64,000 bases of DNA from Silene latifolia (GCF_048544455.1 NC_133531.1:63898099-63962098), one strand, 5' to 3'. Shown: positions 46,660-57,235, numbered from the stretch's first letter. Made by a program: numbers and translations. The notes: generated from the letters alone by a model not told the origin.

Positions 46660-48850
46660 TTGTTATGAGAAAAAGAAGTGGTCTACAAAACAAAATATAA
46701 GGAGTAAAACAAATGTCGTTTTAATAATAATACTCGTAAAAATGTATGATTTAAATAAGTTTTTATGCATTTTTCTAGTGACCTCTACCCAACTAGATAA
46801 ATGATTCCAAGACCCAAATTCATATCAACTTAGGGCACGGTGTGCCGAAATACCCTTTATTAACATAACTCGGTGGATTAACCTTTTAATCGATTCTACT
46901 CTTAGAACTCTTGGTCGATGATATTTACATTAATATTCATCTCTAGCCCGAAACACATCCGGAAATCGTCGTGAATACTTTCGTTGAGTACAACCCAAAT
47001 TTCGAATAAATGTGTCCATTATCCAAACCCATATCAACTTAGGGCACGGTGTGCCGAAATACCCCTCATAAACATGAACTCGGTGGATTAACATTCATCA
47101 CCCACTTCCCCTACGTAACAAGGTTTGTACCCCGGGGTAGCCGAGTGCACTCCCTCGCGAAATAGGTTTTCATGGTTTCTACTATTTGGTAAGGCTATGT
47201 CTCAATTAATTGTTTTAGCGAGAGGTCATGTCAATTTATTATCTATCACGTTTTAAGTGAACTAAAGCGGTGAACTACGATAATTTTAATTGACACGGTC
47301 GATAAACTCGATAAAAGAAGATGCATGTTTTAGTTATGGCGATTTAGCGATGGATGCGACATAAAATAAAATGCAAGCATAAAAATAAATAAATCCTAGT
47401 ATGGCCTTTCCTAAAAGAGAAAAACTATTTAACTATTACATATTCGGAAACCAACTCCATTGGTCCCTTGAACTTCGGTTGTGACACGCATCTCGAGGTA
47501 ACACCGTCTTTATGTATCGCCATTCTTGAAGAAATCCGTCTTTGGGAACTCCGGAATGAATAAAATTACATAATAAATTACATAATTTCCTATTATACAT
47601 TTGTAACTAAAATAAAATAAATCTATTTAAATTACAAAACGGTGATACGAGATCACAATAAAATTACAACCGAATCGATATTCCCATACATTTCGGGAAA
47701 TACCAATTAAAACTAAGGCCATACTAAGTAAAATTACATAATTCAAAAATTACATAAATTAAAATTATGACAATCATAAAGAAAATGCAGCATTATAATA
47801 TGTATGAACATGCTCAATTTTATGCTAAGTCGCCTTTAATTAGTCAATATCGTATATTACTCGGTTTTTACGGATTTGCGTGATTTCAACATTTTATAAT
47901 CACAAAAATTACATAAATTCATATTTATGCATAAGTTAATTACCCTAACCTCTTAGGACTCAAAATTTAGTCTTCACTAATAATTTGACCATAATTAACT
48001 CATATTTATAAAATTGTTTATTAATGGACTAAAAATTACAAAAATAAGCTATAAACTTCAAATAAATCACAAAATTTCAAATAAATTTGAAATTTGAAAT
48101 TTAAACTCATGAACATTCTGGAAAAATACCATGACACTCATAATGTTCAAAACCTTAGGTCAAAATTTTCGAAAGTTTTCCGGAAAAACAATGTTGCGGT
48201 ATGGAAAAATTATATTCATTAACTTTTCAATTTTAGATCTGAAAAAGATAATAAAATGCAACATTGGACATTTTTCCTTAGTCATAGATTATGTTTTATT
48301 AATTTTTCACTAATAATGTCACTATTTATGCTATTTTTCTTCAAAAATCCATAAATCATGCAAAAGGACTTCACTATAGCCCATTATTTTACACACATCT
48401 TGTAAAATTTCATGTGACAACATATTAAATTTCTATGACCAGATTCGAAATTTAACTCATATTAACCTATTTTTCACCTAAATCCGAATTTAATAATGAA
48501 AAATCCATTTTTCGAGCATAACAAGTCCAAAAATTATGAAAAGTTACAGGTTATCTCAAAATAATATATGTGACAACATATCCAAAAATCACTGGAAAAT
48601 TCGAAGTATAGCTAATTTTAGACCGAAAATGACATTTTTACTCATAAAATCATATTTAAATGTCATTATTGTATAATATGAACAATAAAAATCCGTAAAT
48701 TTAACCAAAATATCCTAAAACATTTTAGGACCAGAAATTTTAATATGCATGAATTAATTTCGTGATATATCATAATAACACAAATTTTACAAGTTTTATA
48801 TGTTAATCTTTATAACTCGGAAAAACTTTTAACCGATTTGCATGCAAACA
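46660..48850 (-). other. nested Copia leader region
   Basis: 2.2 kb between PBS and gag, AT-rich, without a credible ORF. It contains a ~62-bp direct repeat (46821-46882 and 47038-47100) with a GGCAC-GGT-GTGCC palindrome in each copy. Confidence 0.7.
46821..47100. repeat. pair of ~62-bp direct repeats in the Copia leader
   Basis: Both copies begin CATATCAACTTAGGGCACGG and end ACTCGGTGGATTAAC, about 217 bp apart. Confidence 0.85.
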
Positions 48851-48868
48851 ACCATGGCTCTGATACCA
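48851..48868 (-). other. Copia primer-binding site (initiator tRNA-Met)
   Basis: The reverse complement reads TGGTATCAGAGCCATGGT two bases inside the 5' LTR. TGGTATCAGAGC is the standard plant Copia primer site complementary to initiator tRNA-Met. Confidence 0.95.
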
Positions 48869-48870
48869 AT

Positions 48871-50133
48871 TGATGGAAAAGTAGATCTATATACTTACAT
48901 ATTCATATATGTTTTAATTTAATTTGTCATAAAATTAAAGATGGATCTTATGCATGCAAACTATTAAACAAAATAAAGAAGAAATGTTCATACATTGTGA
49001 TTGTCGGTTTAATGGGCACAAGAGAGATCACCTTTCTCTCTTGTTCTTGAGCTTTCCCTTTTGGATGAATAAAAGACCCAAGTGTAGGATCTCTCCCAAG
49101 GAATTATACCCAAGGCTTACTCTTAAATAAAATTAATATTATAGTTACTAGTACAATATTAATCTTGTATGAAAATGACCCAAAAATATTATAGACACTT
49201 AATATTTTCGGTTTTATGGGAGAGAAGAAGAAGAGAGGTTTTTGTCTCTCTAGAATTCCAATTTTGGATGAGTAGTGGAATGAATAATGCAATAACATTA
49301 TTGTATATTAGGTAAAAATTAAGAGGAAAAACCAAGTGGTTTTCCTCTTCTCAAAACCGGGTGGGCTAAGGGGTGGAGGGAGCCAATGCATGCAATTATT
49401 TGTCTTCACAATGCATAATAGGGTTGCATGGCTACTAAAGTAAACAATCATTATGTTTACCACTAATTTAAACAAACACAATTAGCTTAATCCTCCTCTT
49501 ATTTTTTCGGCACACACAATAAAATGGAACCCATTTTATTTTGTCAATTTTGTCTTATGTCACATGTCATATGTCACATAATTTGTTATGTATTTTTAAC
49601 ATATTAAAAATCAACGTATTATTAAAAATACGTCACATACAAAAATTGACTTAGTAATTTCATAATTACTTGTACCAAAATATTTTACCATTTATAAATC
49701 ACAACAGATTGTATTTATAATAATTCATTCAATTTCAATTGTTTCTTTAAACAACAATTTCATCCGAGTAATGATACAATTCGATTACTCAGACCGTATC
49801 TCATTTAATCACATTTCAATGTGATACGTAAATTTTACTTCCAAAATCGTCCGTCAATTTTCAAGTAATTTAATTAACTCGTAACATTATACGATTAATT
49901 AAATGATCAATTAAGAGTGCTGCCCTATAGGTATGACCTAGGGGATCAACTGATCACCACCGTCGCACGACAATAATGTCAAACTCTAATCAGCCAATCA
50001 TTACCGATATATGTTGATCAGTTGACAGTAAAAATACTTCCCAATTGTATTCTTTAAAAACGAGACTTAAACATGTGATCATCATGATCAACAGTCGTGA
50101 TCGCATTATTGTCGGAGGACACATATTCCAACA
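48871..50133 (-). repeat. nested Copia 5' LTR
   Basis: Same length and ends as the LTR at 41407. Scattered substitutions between the two allow relative dating. Confidence 0.93.
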
Positions 50134-50138
50134 TAGTG
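50134..50138. repeat. target-site duplication TAGTG, right of nested Copia
   Basis: Matches 41402-41406. Array unit 6 resumes with ACCATGAGG. Confidence 0.92.
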
Positions 50139-50300
50139 ACCATGAGGTAAAATGATGAGGGAGATATAAGTAGGATGAGGTATGAGAGAAGAGGGGTGAA
50201 TCGATTGAGCTTACCCATACTTATTTTGTGAGTCTTTTGTTGTTTGATTGATTCTATAATAGTTTACCCGGGACGAGCAAAGGCTTAAGTGTGGAGTATT

Positions 50301-51863
50301 TGATAGGCTCGTATTTTTACTATCTATTTAGCTTATTTTATGCATAATAAAGCGGCATTGGGACGTGGTTTCACATGATTTACGTCACATTTACCATATT
50401 CTTAATGCCGGGTAAGTAATGGAGTTTTGAGCAATGATCGGAAGCAAAGGCATGTCTTGAAATCTACCATGGTACATTATATCTACAAGCAAGAAGGAAG
50501 ACTAGCTAAGACATGAAGAAGTGAAATGATGAAGCAATTGAAGATTTGAAGCGTCGTTTGCATAAGGATCGACTTCAAATAGGTATATCTTGAGTTCTAG
50601 AGCTCGTATCGATGCAAGGCCAAGTGGAGGTGAAAGCTTATGTTCTTATCTTTCTAACGGTAGGTCACATGCCTCATTTGGTCAAGTAACGAGAGAGATA
50701 TGACCTTCGGAAAAAAATGTTGTCCAGCAGAGAACTCGCACCGTGCGAAATTTCTGCCCAGAAATTCGCACCGTGCGAAAAATCTAGGTTTCCGCAACTT
50801 TTGATACGGGTTTCCTTCTAACGTAAAGCCCATTAATCTTCCGCATCTTAGGACTATAAATAGTTGAACACCATTAGGTTTTAGACATCTTATGCCACTT
50901 TAATTAATCAAGGTAATTTTGGGAATTATTCATCTTTGTTATTGGGTTTAGATCTAGCATGGAGAACTAATCTCCCTTTCTTAATCCGGCTCAAAGGTGT
51001 AATCTTTGGTTGTAAGACTCCTTAATCTTTCCTTAATTTTCATTATCATTGTTAATCCTTTGTGTTTATTGTTTGAATTTTTGAATCCTTGTTTATGTTG
51101 AGTAATTAAGTGTGATTTCCTTGTTGCTTAATTAATCAAGCTCCTTAATTTATTGTTGTTGGGATTATTAAGTGTGATTTCCTTGTAATCTCATCTTTGC
51201 AACACCTTGTTATTATGCTAATGAATGTGATTTCTTCTTGGCTTAATTAGCAAGTAAAGGATTAACTTGTAATTAGGCATTAATCGTGATTTCATTGTGT
51301 CTAATTACCCCTATTAAATCTCTTGTGCTCATATCTTCTTGTTAATTTAACCAATGTATGTGATTTCTACTTGGTAGAATTGATAAGTCGGGTTATTTGA
51401 TTAAGTGTGATTTACTTGTCATTTGGCCAATATTTAGGAGATTTAGAAGATTTATCTTCACAATAGGGTGATAATATATAATTGAAGGATTGATTTTGTG
51501 GTTTTATTAACCAAAGTGTCTCACTTTATTGAGTCGGATTAAGTCTCTCTCAAATTTGATAAATTTCCACCTTAAAACTCACTTGTTTGATTACTTGTTG
51601 CTTACTCTTGTTTGAATTTCCTTTAATTGTCCTTGAAAACCAAACCAAATACTCCCCCCCCCCCCCCCTTTTACATATTTGTTGTTAGTTTGTCACAATT
51701 GTTCTAATTGCTCTTTTAATTTCACTATTGCAAAACCCCCTTCTCTTGGGTTCGATCCCTTGCTTACTACTTTACTAGTTTAGAATTAGTGTTAATTAGT
51801 ATGCTTTGTGGTATATAAATTGTTAATTTGGCCGTCTTAAATAGCGACGTTTTAGGCGTGTCA
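50301..51863 (+). repeat. array LTR 7 (terminal 3' LTR, 1563 bp)
   Basis: It mixes variants: GTTGAACACCATTAGG as in LTRs 1-2 but CGTGCGAAATTTC and CTAACGTAAAG as in LTRs 3-6. Its hairpin block is at 51098-51428. It is followed by the TSD GTGAC, not a PBS, so it is the true 3' end of the array. Confidence 0.93.
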
Positions 51864-51868
51864 GTGAC
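51864..51868. repeat. target-site duplication GTGAC, right of the seven-LTR array
   Basis: Identical to 16737-16741. The Mutator-like TIR resumes right after it. Confidence 0.9.
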
Positions 51869-52039
51869 CATAATGCCCTTACTTCTCAAACCCCACAAAA
51901 TAACAATCACAGGCAATCAAATTATCTTGGAAAATCAAAATCCAACAAACAAAGTTTTGAGGATCTTCATCCACCAAGACAGCCGATAATCTTTTAGTTA
52001 AGTAATTACCCTTAAATGCTATCATATTTCCACATTATA

Positions 52040-52520
52040 CAAATCTACAATCCTCTTTGTCCCTCCAGGTAGTCCACCATACACCATCCCTTCCACCATC
52101 TCCTCGGCGCTGCCGCCGCCGCCACCTCACCCAAAGCTTATCTCACAACTTTTTCACCATCGCCATCTGGCCTACCACCTCTGCACCGCTAAATCATGCA
52201 TGTCCAGATTTGCCACCTTATTCACCACTAGTCGATCTCCAACTTGTAGCCACCATCACCCCGAACCCACAAAATCCCTAGATCTAGGGTTTTTATTGGT
52301 GGTGTAGACGGTTTCATTCATAGGTTGGGGTTGTTTTTGGGAGGTTTATTAGAGGTTTTGTGGGTCGGGTGATGAGTGGAGTTTGCGGTGAATGAGGTCG
52401 TGGTCAGGTGGGGGTGGTGAGTAGATGGTGGGACATGTGGTGAGGTTGAGGTGGCGGTGGCAAGTGGTTTGAGTTTTTTGGCGGTGGTCTGGTGGGGGGC
52501 ATAAGGATAACAATCTCACA
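52040..52520. other. GC-rich cargo inside the Mutator-like element
   Basis: This part is unlike the AT-rich TIRs around it. It has a Pro/Ser/His-rich 74-codon ORF at 52057-52281 (plus strand) containing GCCGCCGCCGCCACC, then a G-rich stretch with repeated GGTGGTGG/GGCGGTGG. Plant Mutator-like elements often carry captured gene pieces (Pack-MULEs), and this could be one. I do not recognise a source gene. Confidence 0.4.
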
Positions 52521-52659
52521 ATTTCATGATGATAATTTTTTTCTTATAATTGGCAATTTGATGAAGATGAGTTGATGACTATGAATTACTGGGGGTGTTG
52601 TGATGAATAATGTTTACAGGTTTAGTTTTAGGGGTTAGTGTTTGTTGAATAAATTAAAA

Positions 52660-52863
52660 TAAGGGTATTTTGGTGTTTTTATTATAGTATAATAAGCTTA
52701 ACGAGTCGGGACTTGAATAAAATGGTGATCGCCATCGGGAATGAAGTATGGTGGGAGTTCGGATATATTCCATGTAATGTTGGTGGTTGTTTGTAATAAA
52801 CCAAATACAAGGTGGTAATTTGTAAAAGACGGCAAATACCGGGTGGTAATTTACAATTTTCAC
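52660..52863. repeat. right TIR of the Mutator-like element
   Basis: It is the inverted copy of 16563-16741 plus 51869-51889. Shared landmarks in reverse complement include TTGTATTTGGTTTATTACAA and TCCGAACTCCCACC. Confidence 0.85.
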
Positions 52864-52872
52864 ACACTTTTA

Positions 52873-53303
52873 CAACGGTTTATTTAAGCAGAACCATTGA
52901 CAAAATTTCATCAATATAAATAAATAACGGTTACATACCGTTGTCAACAGATGAATATAACAACGGTTTTGCACGCAATAAAGCCGTTGTTAAATTTTGA
53001 CATTCAATTAAATAAGATAACGAAATGAACCGTTATCATATATAATATTTAACAACGGTTTTAGAACGATAAACGTTGTCAATAGTAAACTACGACAACG
53101 GATTTGAAACCGTTCTTAAGATTTAACAACGGTTTCTTAAAAGATTTTATAACGGTTCTTGATGTTATATAACGGTCGCGTGTTATTTGTACAACCGTGG
53201 TATATATTTAACAATTGTCGTTGCAATAACGGTCTCGTGTTTCTATTTAAAAACGATAATTTGCATTATTTGACCGTTATTTGATGTCTTATTTGGCGTA
53301 GTG
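52873..53303. repeat. CACTA right subterminal repeats and terminal inverted repeat
   Basis: About fifteen copies of an ACAACGGTTT-type motif in both orientations end with CTTATTTGGCGTAGTG at 53303. Transposase-binding arrays of this kind are typical of En/Spm-type ends. Confidence 0.88.
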
Positions 53304-53317
53304 AGCTTGCACATTAC

Positions 53318-53794
53318 CTGGGCCCCACTATCATCAATCACCCTCTGCAATCCCTTTTCTGAATTCATGAAATAAATAGCATCTACATTCCTCTTAAAGA
53401 TTCCACATTTCTCACACTCTTCCAATAGGGTAGACCAACAAAATTCATCAGTATCAACCCCAGTAGTCCTATATATCCTACCCGTGTAAACAAGTCTTAA
53501 TTCATTTCTTGCAAATGACCCCCCATACCACATTTTCAGAGTAACACAATACCATGGATTTCCCTAGAAAATTAAGACCATAATTTATCAATAATTTTGG
53601 GAAACTGATAAATAAATACATCAATAATTTAGAGGAAATGAATAATACCTAAAAACAACTAACTAGGACCAAACAAAATTAAACATTCAAATCACAAAAC
53701 TAAAAAACCAGATGATGAAGGGAATGAAAAAGATTAACTAGGGCTGTGATTAAAATAAATAAAATTTCAATAGAAAGAAAATTACCGTCTCCAT
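53318..53794 (-). CDS. 5' exons of a gene with a PB1-like N-terminal domain
   Basis: On the minus strand a start exon (53794-53786, Met-Glu-Thr, then GTAATT donor) can splice to 53563 (acceptor TTTCTAG). The second exon ends CCCAG/GTAATG at 53318. It encodes WYCVTLKMWYGGSF, then YTGRIYRTTGVDTDEFCWST, then AIYFMNSEKGLQRVIDDSGA. This order (short strand, GG-F, Asp-rich turn, helix, Y-F-x(5)-L, D-D) resembles the PB1-like N-terminal domain of plant Mutator-transposase-related proteins. The CACTA end is 14 bp into the following intron. The rest of the gene would lie beyond the CACTA element, outside the window. It could be a host gene or an old transposase gene. Confidence 0.5.
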
Positions 53795-54698
53795 TGAATC
53801 TGATACAATGGCGCCTTCTTAAAAGGTGATGAACGATGATCCGGGATGATGAAGTTGAAAGAATGATCAGGGATGATGAACAATGATGACGATGATTGAA
53901 GCGTACAAGAGAAGGAGAAGGTGAAAGATTGTAAAAAGTTAAAAGGAAATGAGTAACTTGGTAAAATACGGGTTTAAAAGGATTTAGAATAAGGGGTAAC
54001 CTGTTAAACATGTTGTCCTTCAACCATAGCAATTAAGGTTAAATGATACGTTAGTTTGGATTTTTATGGGTTTTTGCCTAGTTTGGGTTAATATAAGCAG
54101 ACCCGTCATAGTTGGGATTATTGCCATCAATTAACCCTAATTTATATAGAACGAATTTATTACCAGTTTTCTCAATTGCATTATTGCTATTGCAATTGTA
54201 GTATGTATCTCGGCGATTCAATGTTGCGTTTATTTTGATGTTTATCTCTTATTATGTTTGGATGAAATCTATTTTTAAAAAAATTGAAATAAGGTGATAT
54301 GTGCACTATATCACAAAGTCCACAAGTACAATCGACTCAGTTATTGCATTCTATGTTTCATGGTTTGTTGTATTAGAGTCTCAAACAAAACTAATTGATT
54401 AATACTGTGTGATAAATCCATAACTAATTGATTAATACTATGTGATAAATCCGTTGCATTTCAAAATTCAGATGCGTTGGCATATTTATCATATATTAAT
54501 TAGTTTAACGCAAACATTTTATTTATTATATTGGAAAATTTTCACTTTGATACTAGGACTTGAAGTAATTCTAATTTGGTGTCTGTTGTCCTAGATGAAT
54601 AAGACCATATTCTTTTGGATTGAAACTGATATGATCTTAACTAAACTGAACTTATAGGATCTGAATTGAACTGAACTGAACTGAACTGAACTGATAAG
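53795..54698. other. probable 5' leader/promoter of the PB1-like gene, then gene-free AT-rich DNA
   Basis: Minus-strand 53795-54030 is purine-rich (GAAGGAGAAGGTG) and could be the 5' untranslated leader. The rest shows no genes. TGAAC tandem repeats occur at about 54665-54692. Confidence 0.4.
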
Positions 54699-54706
54699 AT
54701 TTGAAC
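54699..54706. repeat. 8-bp target-site duplication ATTTGAAC, left
   Basis: Repeated exactly at 55223-55230, flanking the hAT-type element. Confidence 0.9.
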
Positions 54707-55222
54707 TAGGGCTGAGCATCGGTCCAAGACCGGACCGGACCGGACCAAACCGGACCGGACCGAAGACCGAAAATAATTTTTTTGTGGACCGAAGACCGGA
54801 CCTAAAACTTTCGTTCTTCGACCGGACTAAACCCGAAAATATTGTCAGTCCTGGTCTTAGACCGAAATGGACCTAGAACTAATTCTTTCACTATTTCGTG
54901 TATGATAATTACATTTAAGTTTCACTAAATTAAATGTCGATGAATAAATAGACGATTGTTTTTGAGAAAAAAATACTCAATATTAATTTATAATGTCTTG
55001 TGAAGATAAAATGGTAATTTAGTTTATAATATTCTAATGATAGTCTTTAAAAACATAAAATTCGGTCCATTTTATCCGGGCCTAAAATATCCGGGTTTGG
55101 TCCGGACCGGACCGAAGACCGAAAACTAAAAAAATGAGGACCGAGGACCGGACCTAAAAAATTCGGTCCGGGTTTGGTCCAGACCAAATGGTCCGGTCCG
55201 GACCTAAACTTGCTAAGCCCTA
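54707..55222. mobile_element. non-autonomous hAT-type element (516 bp)
   Basis: The ends TAGGGCTGAGCA and TGCTAAGCCCTA are inverted repeats with one difference. The 8-bp TSD ATTTGAAC is exact. Both subterminal zones are dense in CCGGACC/GGTCCGG (54720-54760 and 55085-55205), mutually inverted. The centre is AT-rich and non-coding. The 8-bp TSD and AGGGC-type termini indicate the hAT superfamily. Confidence 0.88.
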
Positions 55223-55230
55223 ATTTGAAC

Positions 55231-55730
55231 TGCACTGAACTGAACTTATATGATCTGAAATAAACTTAAATTAAATGACTTTAAATTCAAAAGAATGAGA
55301 CGTAAATAAATAAAAGTTAACCTACTTGGAAGACAAATCCATGGCTAATGATGTCACATAGGACGCTAAATCTTTGATAAGTGAGTACGTAAATGAGTTG
55401 CTACTTTATAACACACAACTTGGAACCAATTAGACATCTAATACGAAATTCACATAGCTAATTATACATATGGCCATCATTTAAGACCAAAGTGCCAAAA
55501 ACCAATTAGACATCTAATACCAAATTCACACTTGACACATACATACACGTGATTGTTTTACTTTTAACTTCTAATTTATTTGGAGTATATATATACTAGT
55601 AAAAAATAAGATTAATAATATTCAAAATTACATCTTATTATTATATCAGCTAGTTTTACTTAAAACATCTTAAATATAAAATGAATAGGGCCTGTCTCAA
55701 ACAAAAATTTATGTGTTATTAATTATTATA
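55231..55730. other. gene-free AT-rich interval
   Basis: No supported gene. It contains a few TGAAC units and a near-duplicate of ACCAATTAGACATCTAATAC at about 55425 and 55500. Confidence 0.5.
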
Positions 55731-55732
55731 TA

Positions 55733-55939
55733 CTCCCTTTGTCCCAGTTATTTGTTGCCCTTTTTCATATTGGGGTGTCTCAGTGAGTTGTTGTCCTTTC
55801 TATTTTAAAAATGAACTTGATGAACAATTTGTCATTCACACTCAATTTGTTCCACTTGTCATTTAGTAATTGACCTCTTTGTCTTTTCTTGATCTTTGTG
55901 GTAAAACTAAAAGACAACAAATGACCGGAACGGAGGGAG
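55733..55939. mobile_element. Stowaway-like MITE (207 bp)
   Basis: The ends CTCCCTTTGTCCCAGTTATT and AACGGAGGGAG (inverted) with TA on both sides (55731-55732, 55940-55941) fit the Stowaway (Tc1/mariner) consensus CTCCCTCCGT. No coding. Confidence 0.88.
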
Positions 55940-56512
55940 TATATACTAACCCTAGCATTATAAGAAGTTATTGTAATACAAAATTTTTTATACAAATATT
56001 AAAATTCCTCTCCCTTATTGATCATGCTGACAGCTGATAATTATCTTCTACTTATATACAGATATATATAGATTACTACTCATGCCTATATCCTGTTCGT
56101 TGATAATTTACAATTACAAGAGCCAACCAATAATTATTCATAAATAGAACGTATATTGTTTGTTTCTTCTTCATCCTTGTTTTCTCTCTTTTCTTTCTCC
56201 AACCCAAGGTGATTCAACCTTAACTTTTTCCCCGAATACAAGTTATTCATCACAGGTTTGTTTTCTGGTTCATTTTTTCCTCTTTGTCATAGGAATTGGA
56301 ATTCCATTTTATACGGAGTAGGATTATTATTATTTTTATCCGCAAATGCATGGTTTACGATATTAAAATCTGGAGTTTTTTAAATATATATAGAATCAAC
56401 AAGTGCATTTTTCGACCAACCGGTATCAAACTCAGATTATGATCTTACTTGTTAGCTAAAATATCTACGTCGTTTCGTATTTGGATGCAACAATTGCACC
56501 TTTTTTTATACC

Positions 56513-56679
56513 TAATAATACAACTATTTCTAACCCTGCACATATGGTTTACTCTAAAGATATCTATTGAATGTCAAAATAAATACTAGTATCAATTAAT
56601 CATTGTTATACCTAATTCAGTAATTCATATGATTCTCCGTTAATAATACAACTATTTCTAACCCTGCACATATGGTTTA
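56513..56679. repeat. 39-bp direct repeat
   Basis: 56513-56551 and 56641-56679 are identical (beginning TAATAATACAACTATTTC), 89 bp apart. The inverted partner at 59200-59260 has only one copy, so this is a local duplication of the left arm. Confidence 0.9.
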
Positions 56680-57050
56680 TGATTGCAAATTTTTGAGTCC
56701 AATTGGATCAATAGAGCAACAAATCAACAACCACTGTAAAAGTTGTGGTGCTGACTTCCGACTTGTAGTTAATCCCAATTTGAGACGGCCATTAATAAGT
56801 TTACGACTACAAAAAATGCTCCACGCTCAAATACAAGACCATGTATAAGAAATCGAGAACTGCAAATTATTGAATTTGCAACAATATTTATACTTAATAG
56901 GAGAGTATTATTTATTGCAATGGCTAATGTTAAAAAAAGATAAATGATTGAATAGTTTTGAAAGAATTCATGTGAGTTTTGGTTAATTTGAGAAATAGCT
57001 TTAGAAAATGGTTATTTTGGTAATAAGTTTTACTAAAACGGCCATTTTGG
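56551..57050. repeat. left arm of a ~500-bp inverted repeat
   Basis: It pairs in inverted orientation with 58838-59338 with mostly scattered mismatches. It ends near 57060 in CCATTTTGGCAAAAGACC, a transposon-like terminus. Confidence 0.85.
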
Positions 57051-57082
57051 CAAAAGACCGAATATTAGTAGTATAAAGTATT

Positions 57083-57084
57083 AA

Positions 57085-57140
<56 letters not shown>

Positions 57141-57193
57141 ATTATTATTATTATTTTTACTTTTATTACTATTACTATTACTATTACTATTAC

Positions 57194-57235
<42 letters not shown>

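Larger units (their letters stand above)
41407..50133 (-). mobile_element. Copia-type retrotransposon without pol, nested in array unit 6
   Basis: Two LTRs of exactly 1263 bp (41407-42669 and 48871-50133) differ at few positions and flank 6201 bp. On the minus strand the 5' LTR is followed by the initiator tRNA-Met primer site, a 2.2-kb leader, a frameshifted gag with a CCHC knuckle, about 3 kb without coding, a PPT and the 3' LTR. Protease, integrase, RT and RNase H are not recognisable, so it is a large non-autonomous derivative. TSD TAGTG. It is the youngest layer of the stack, since it sits inside the array. Confidence 0.93.
16742..51863 (+). mobile_element. seven-LTR tandem array of a non-autonomous Athila/Tat-like retrotransposon
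   Basis: Seven LTRs of ~1.56 kb (starts 16742, 20890, 25036, 29160, 33296, 37420, 50301) alternate with six internal regions of ~2.57 kb, all in one orientation. Each LTR runs TGATAGGCTCG...GGCGTGTCA. It is followed, five bases on, by TGGCGCCGTTGCCGGGGA (PBS) and preceded by GTGTGGGGTATT (PPT), except where mutated. A single GTGAC duplication flanks the whole array. Without the nested Copia the array is about 26.4 kb. Internal regions encode no gag, protease or pol, only a broken ~170-codon ORF. Sequence variants split the copies into a 1-2 group and a 3-6 group; LTR7 is mixed. Confidence 0.93.
16563..52863. mobile_element. Mutator-like element with ~200-bp TIRs, host of the LTR array
   Basis: The left arm from 16563 (GTGAAAACTGTAAATTACCACC...) is inverted at the right end (...GGTAATTTACAATTTTCAC, ending 52863). 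The complementarity runs about 200 bp and resumes after the inserted array (51869-51889 pairs with about 52660-52680). A 9-bp duplication, AAACTTTTA (16554-16562) and ACACTTTTA (52864-52872), matches at 8 of 9 positions. Long TIRs plus a 9-bp TSD are characteristic of Mutator-like elements. Without the array it is about 1.2 kb and encodes no transposase. It lies inside the CACTA subterminal repeats. Confidence 0.82.
1408..53303 (+). mobile_element. CACTA (En/Spm-type) DNA transposon, right-hand part, heavily nested
   Basis: The right end is explicit: read from 53303 on the minus strand the sequence starts CACTACGCCAAATAAGAC, a CACTA terminal inverted repeat. Inside it are many copies of ACAACGGTTT/AAACCGTTGT in both orientations (16400-16550 and 52873-53290), the subterminal repeats expected of CACTA elements. 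A spliced gene with an Ulp1-like C-terminus (1408-16090) ends just before them. The left end lies outside the window. Three independent insertions interrupt the element: the Athila complex (2422-14913), the Mutator-like element (16563-52863) and its contents, and probably the Copia copy ending at 1407. Removing them leaves only about 3 kb of CACTA sequence. The TSD cannot be tested. Confidence 0.85.

Noticed and set aside
16742-51863. Satellite DNA or a tandem gene family with a 4.1-kb period
   Set aside because: Each period has LTR ends, PBS and PPT, and a single TSD flanks the whole. It is a retrotransposon array, not a satellite or gene cluster.
53700-54032. 110-codon minus-strand ORF
   Set aside because: It has no domain and overlaps the probable leader and first intron of the PB1-like gene.
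55047-55235. 62-codon minus-strand ORF with GPD repeats
   Set aside because: It is the translation of GGTCCGG repeats in the hAT-type subterminal region.
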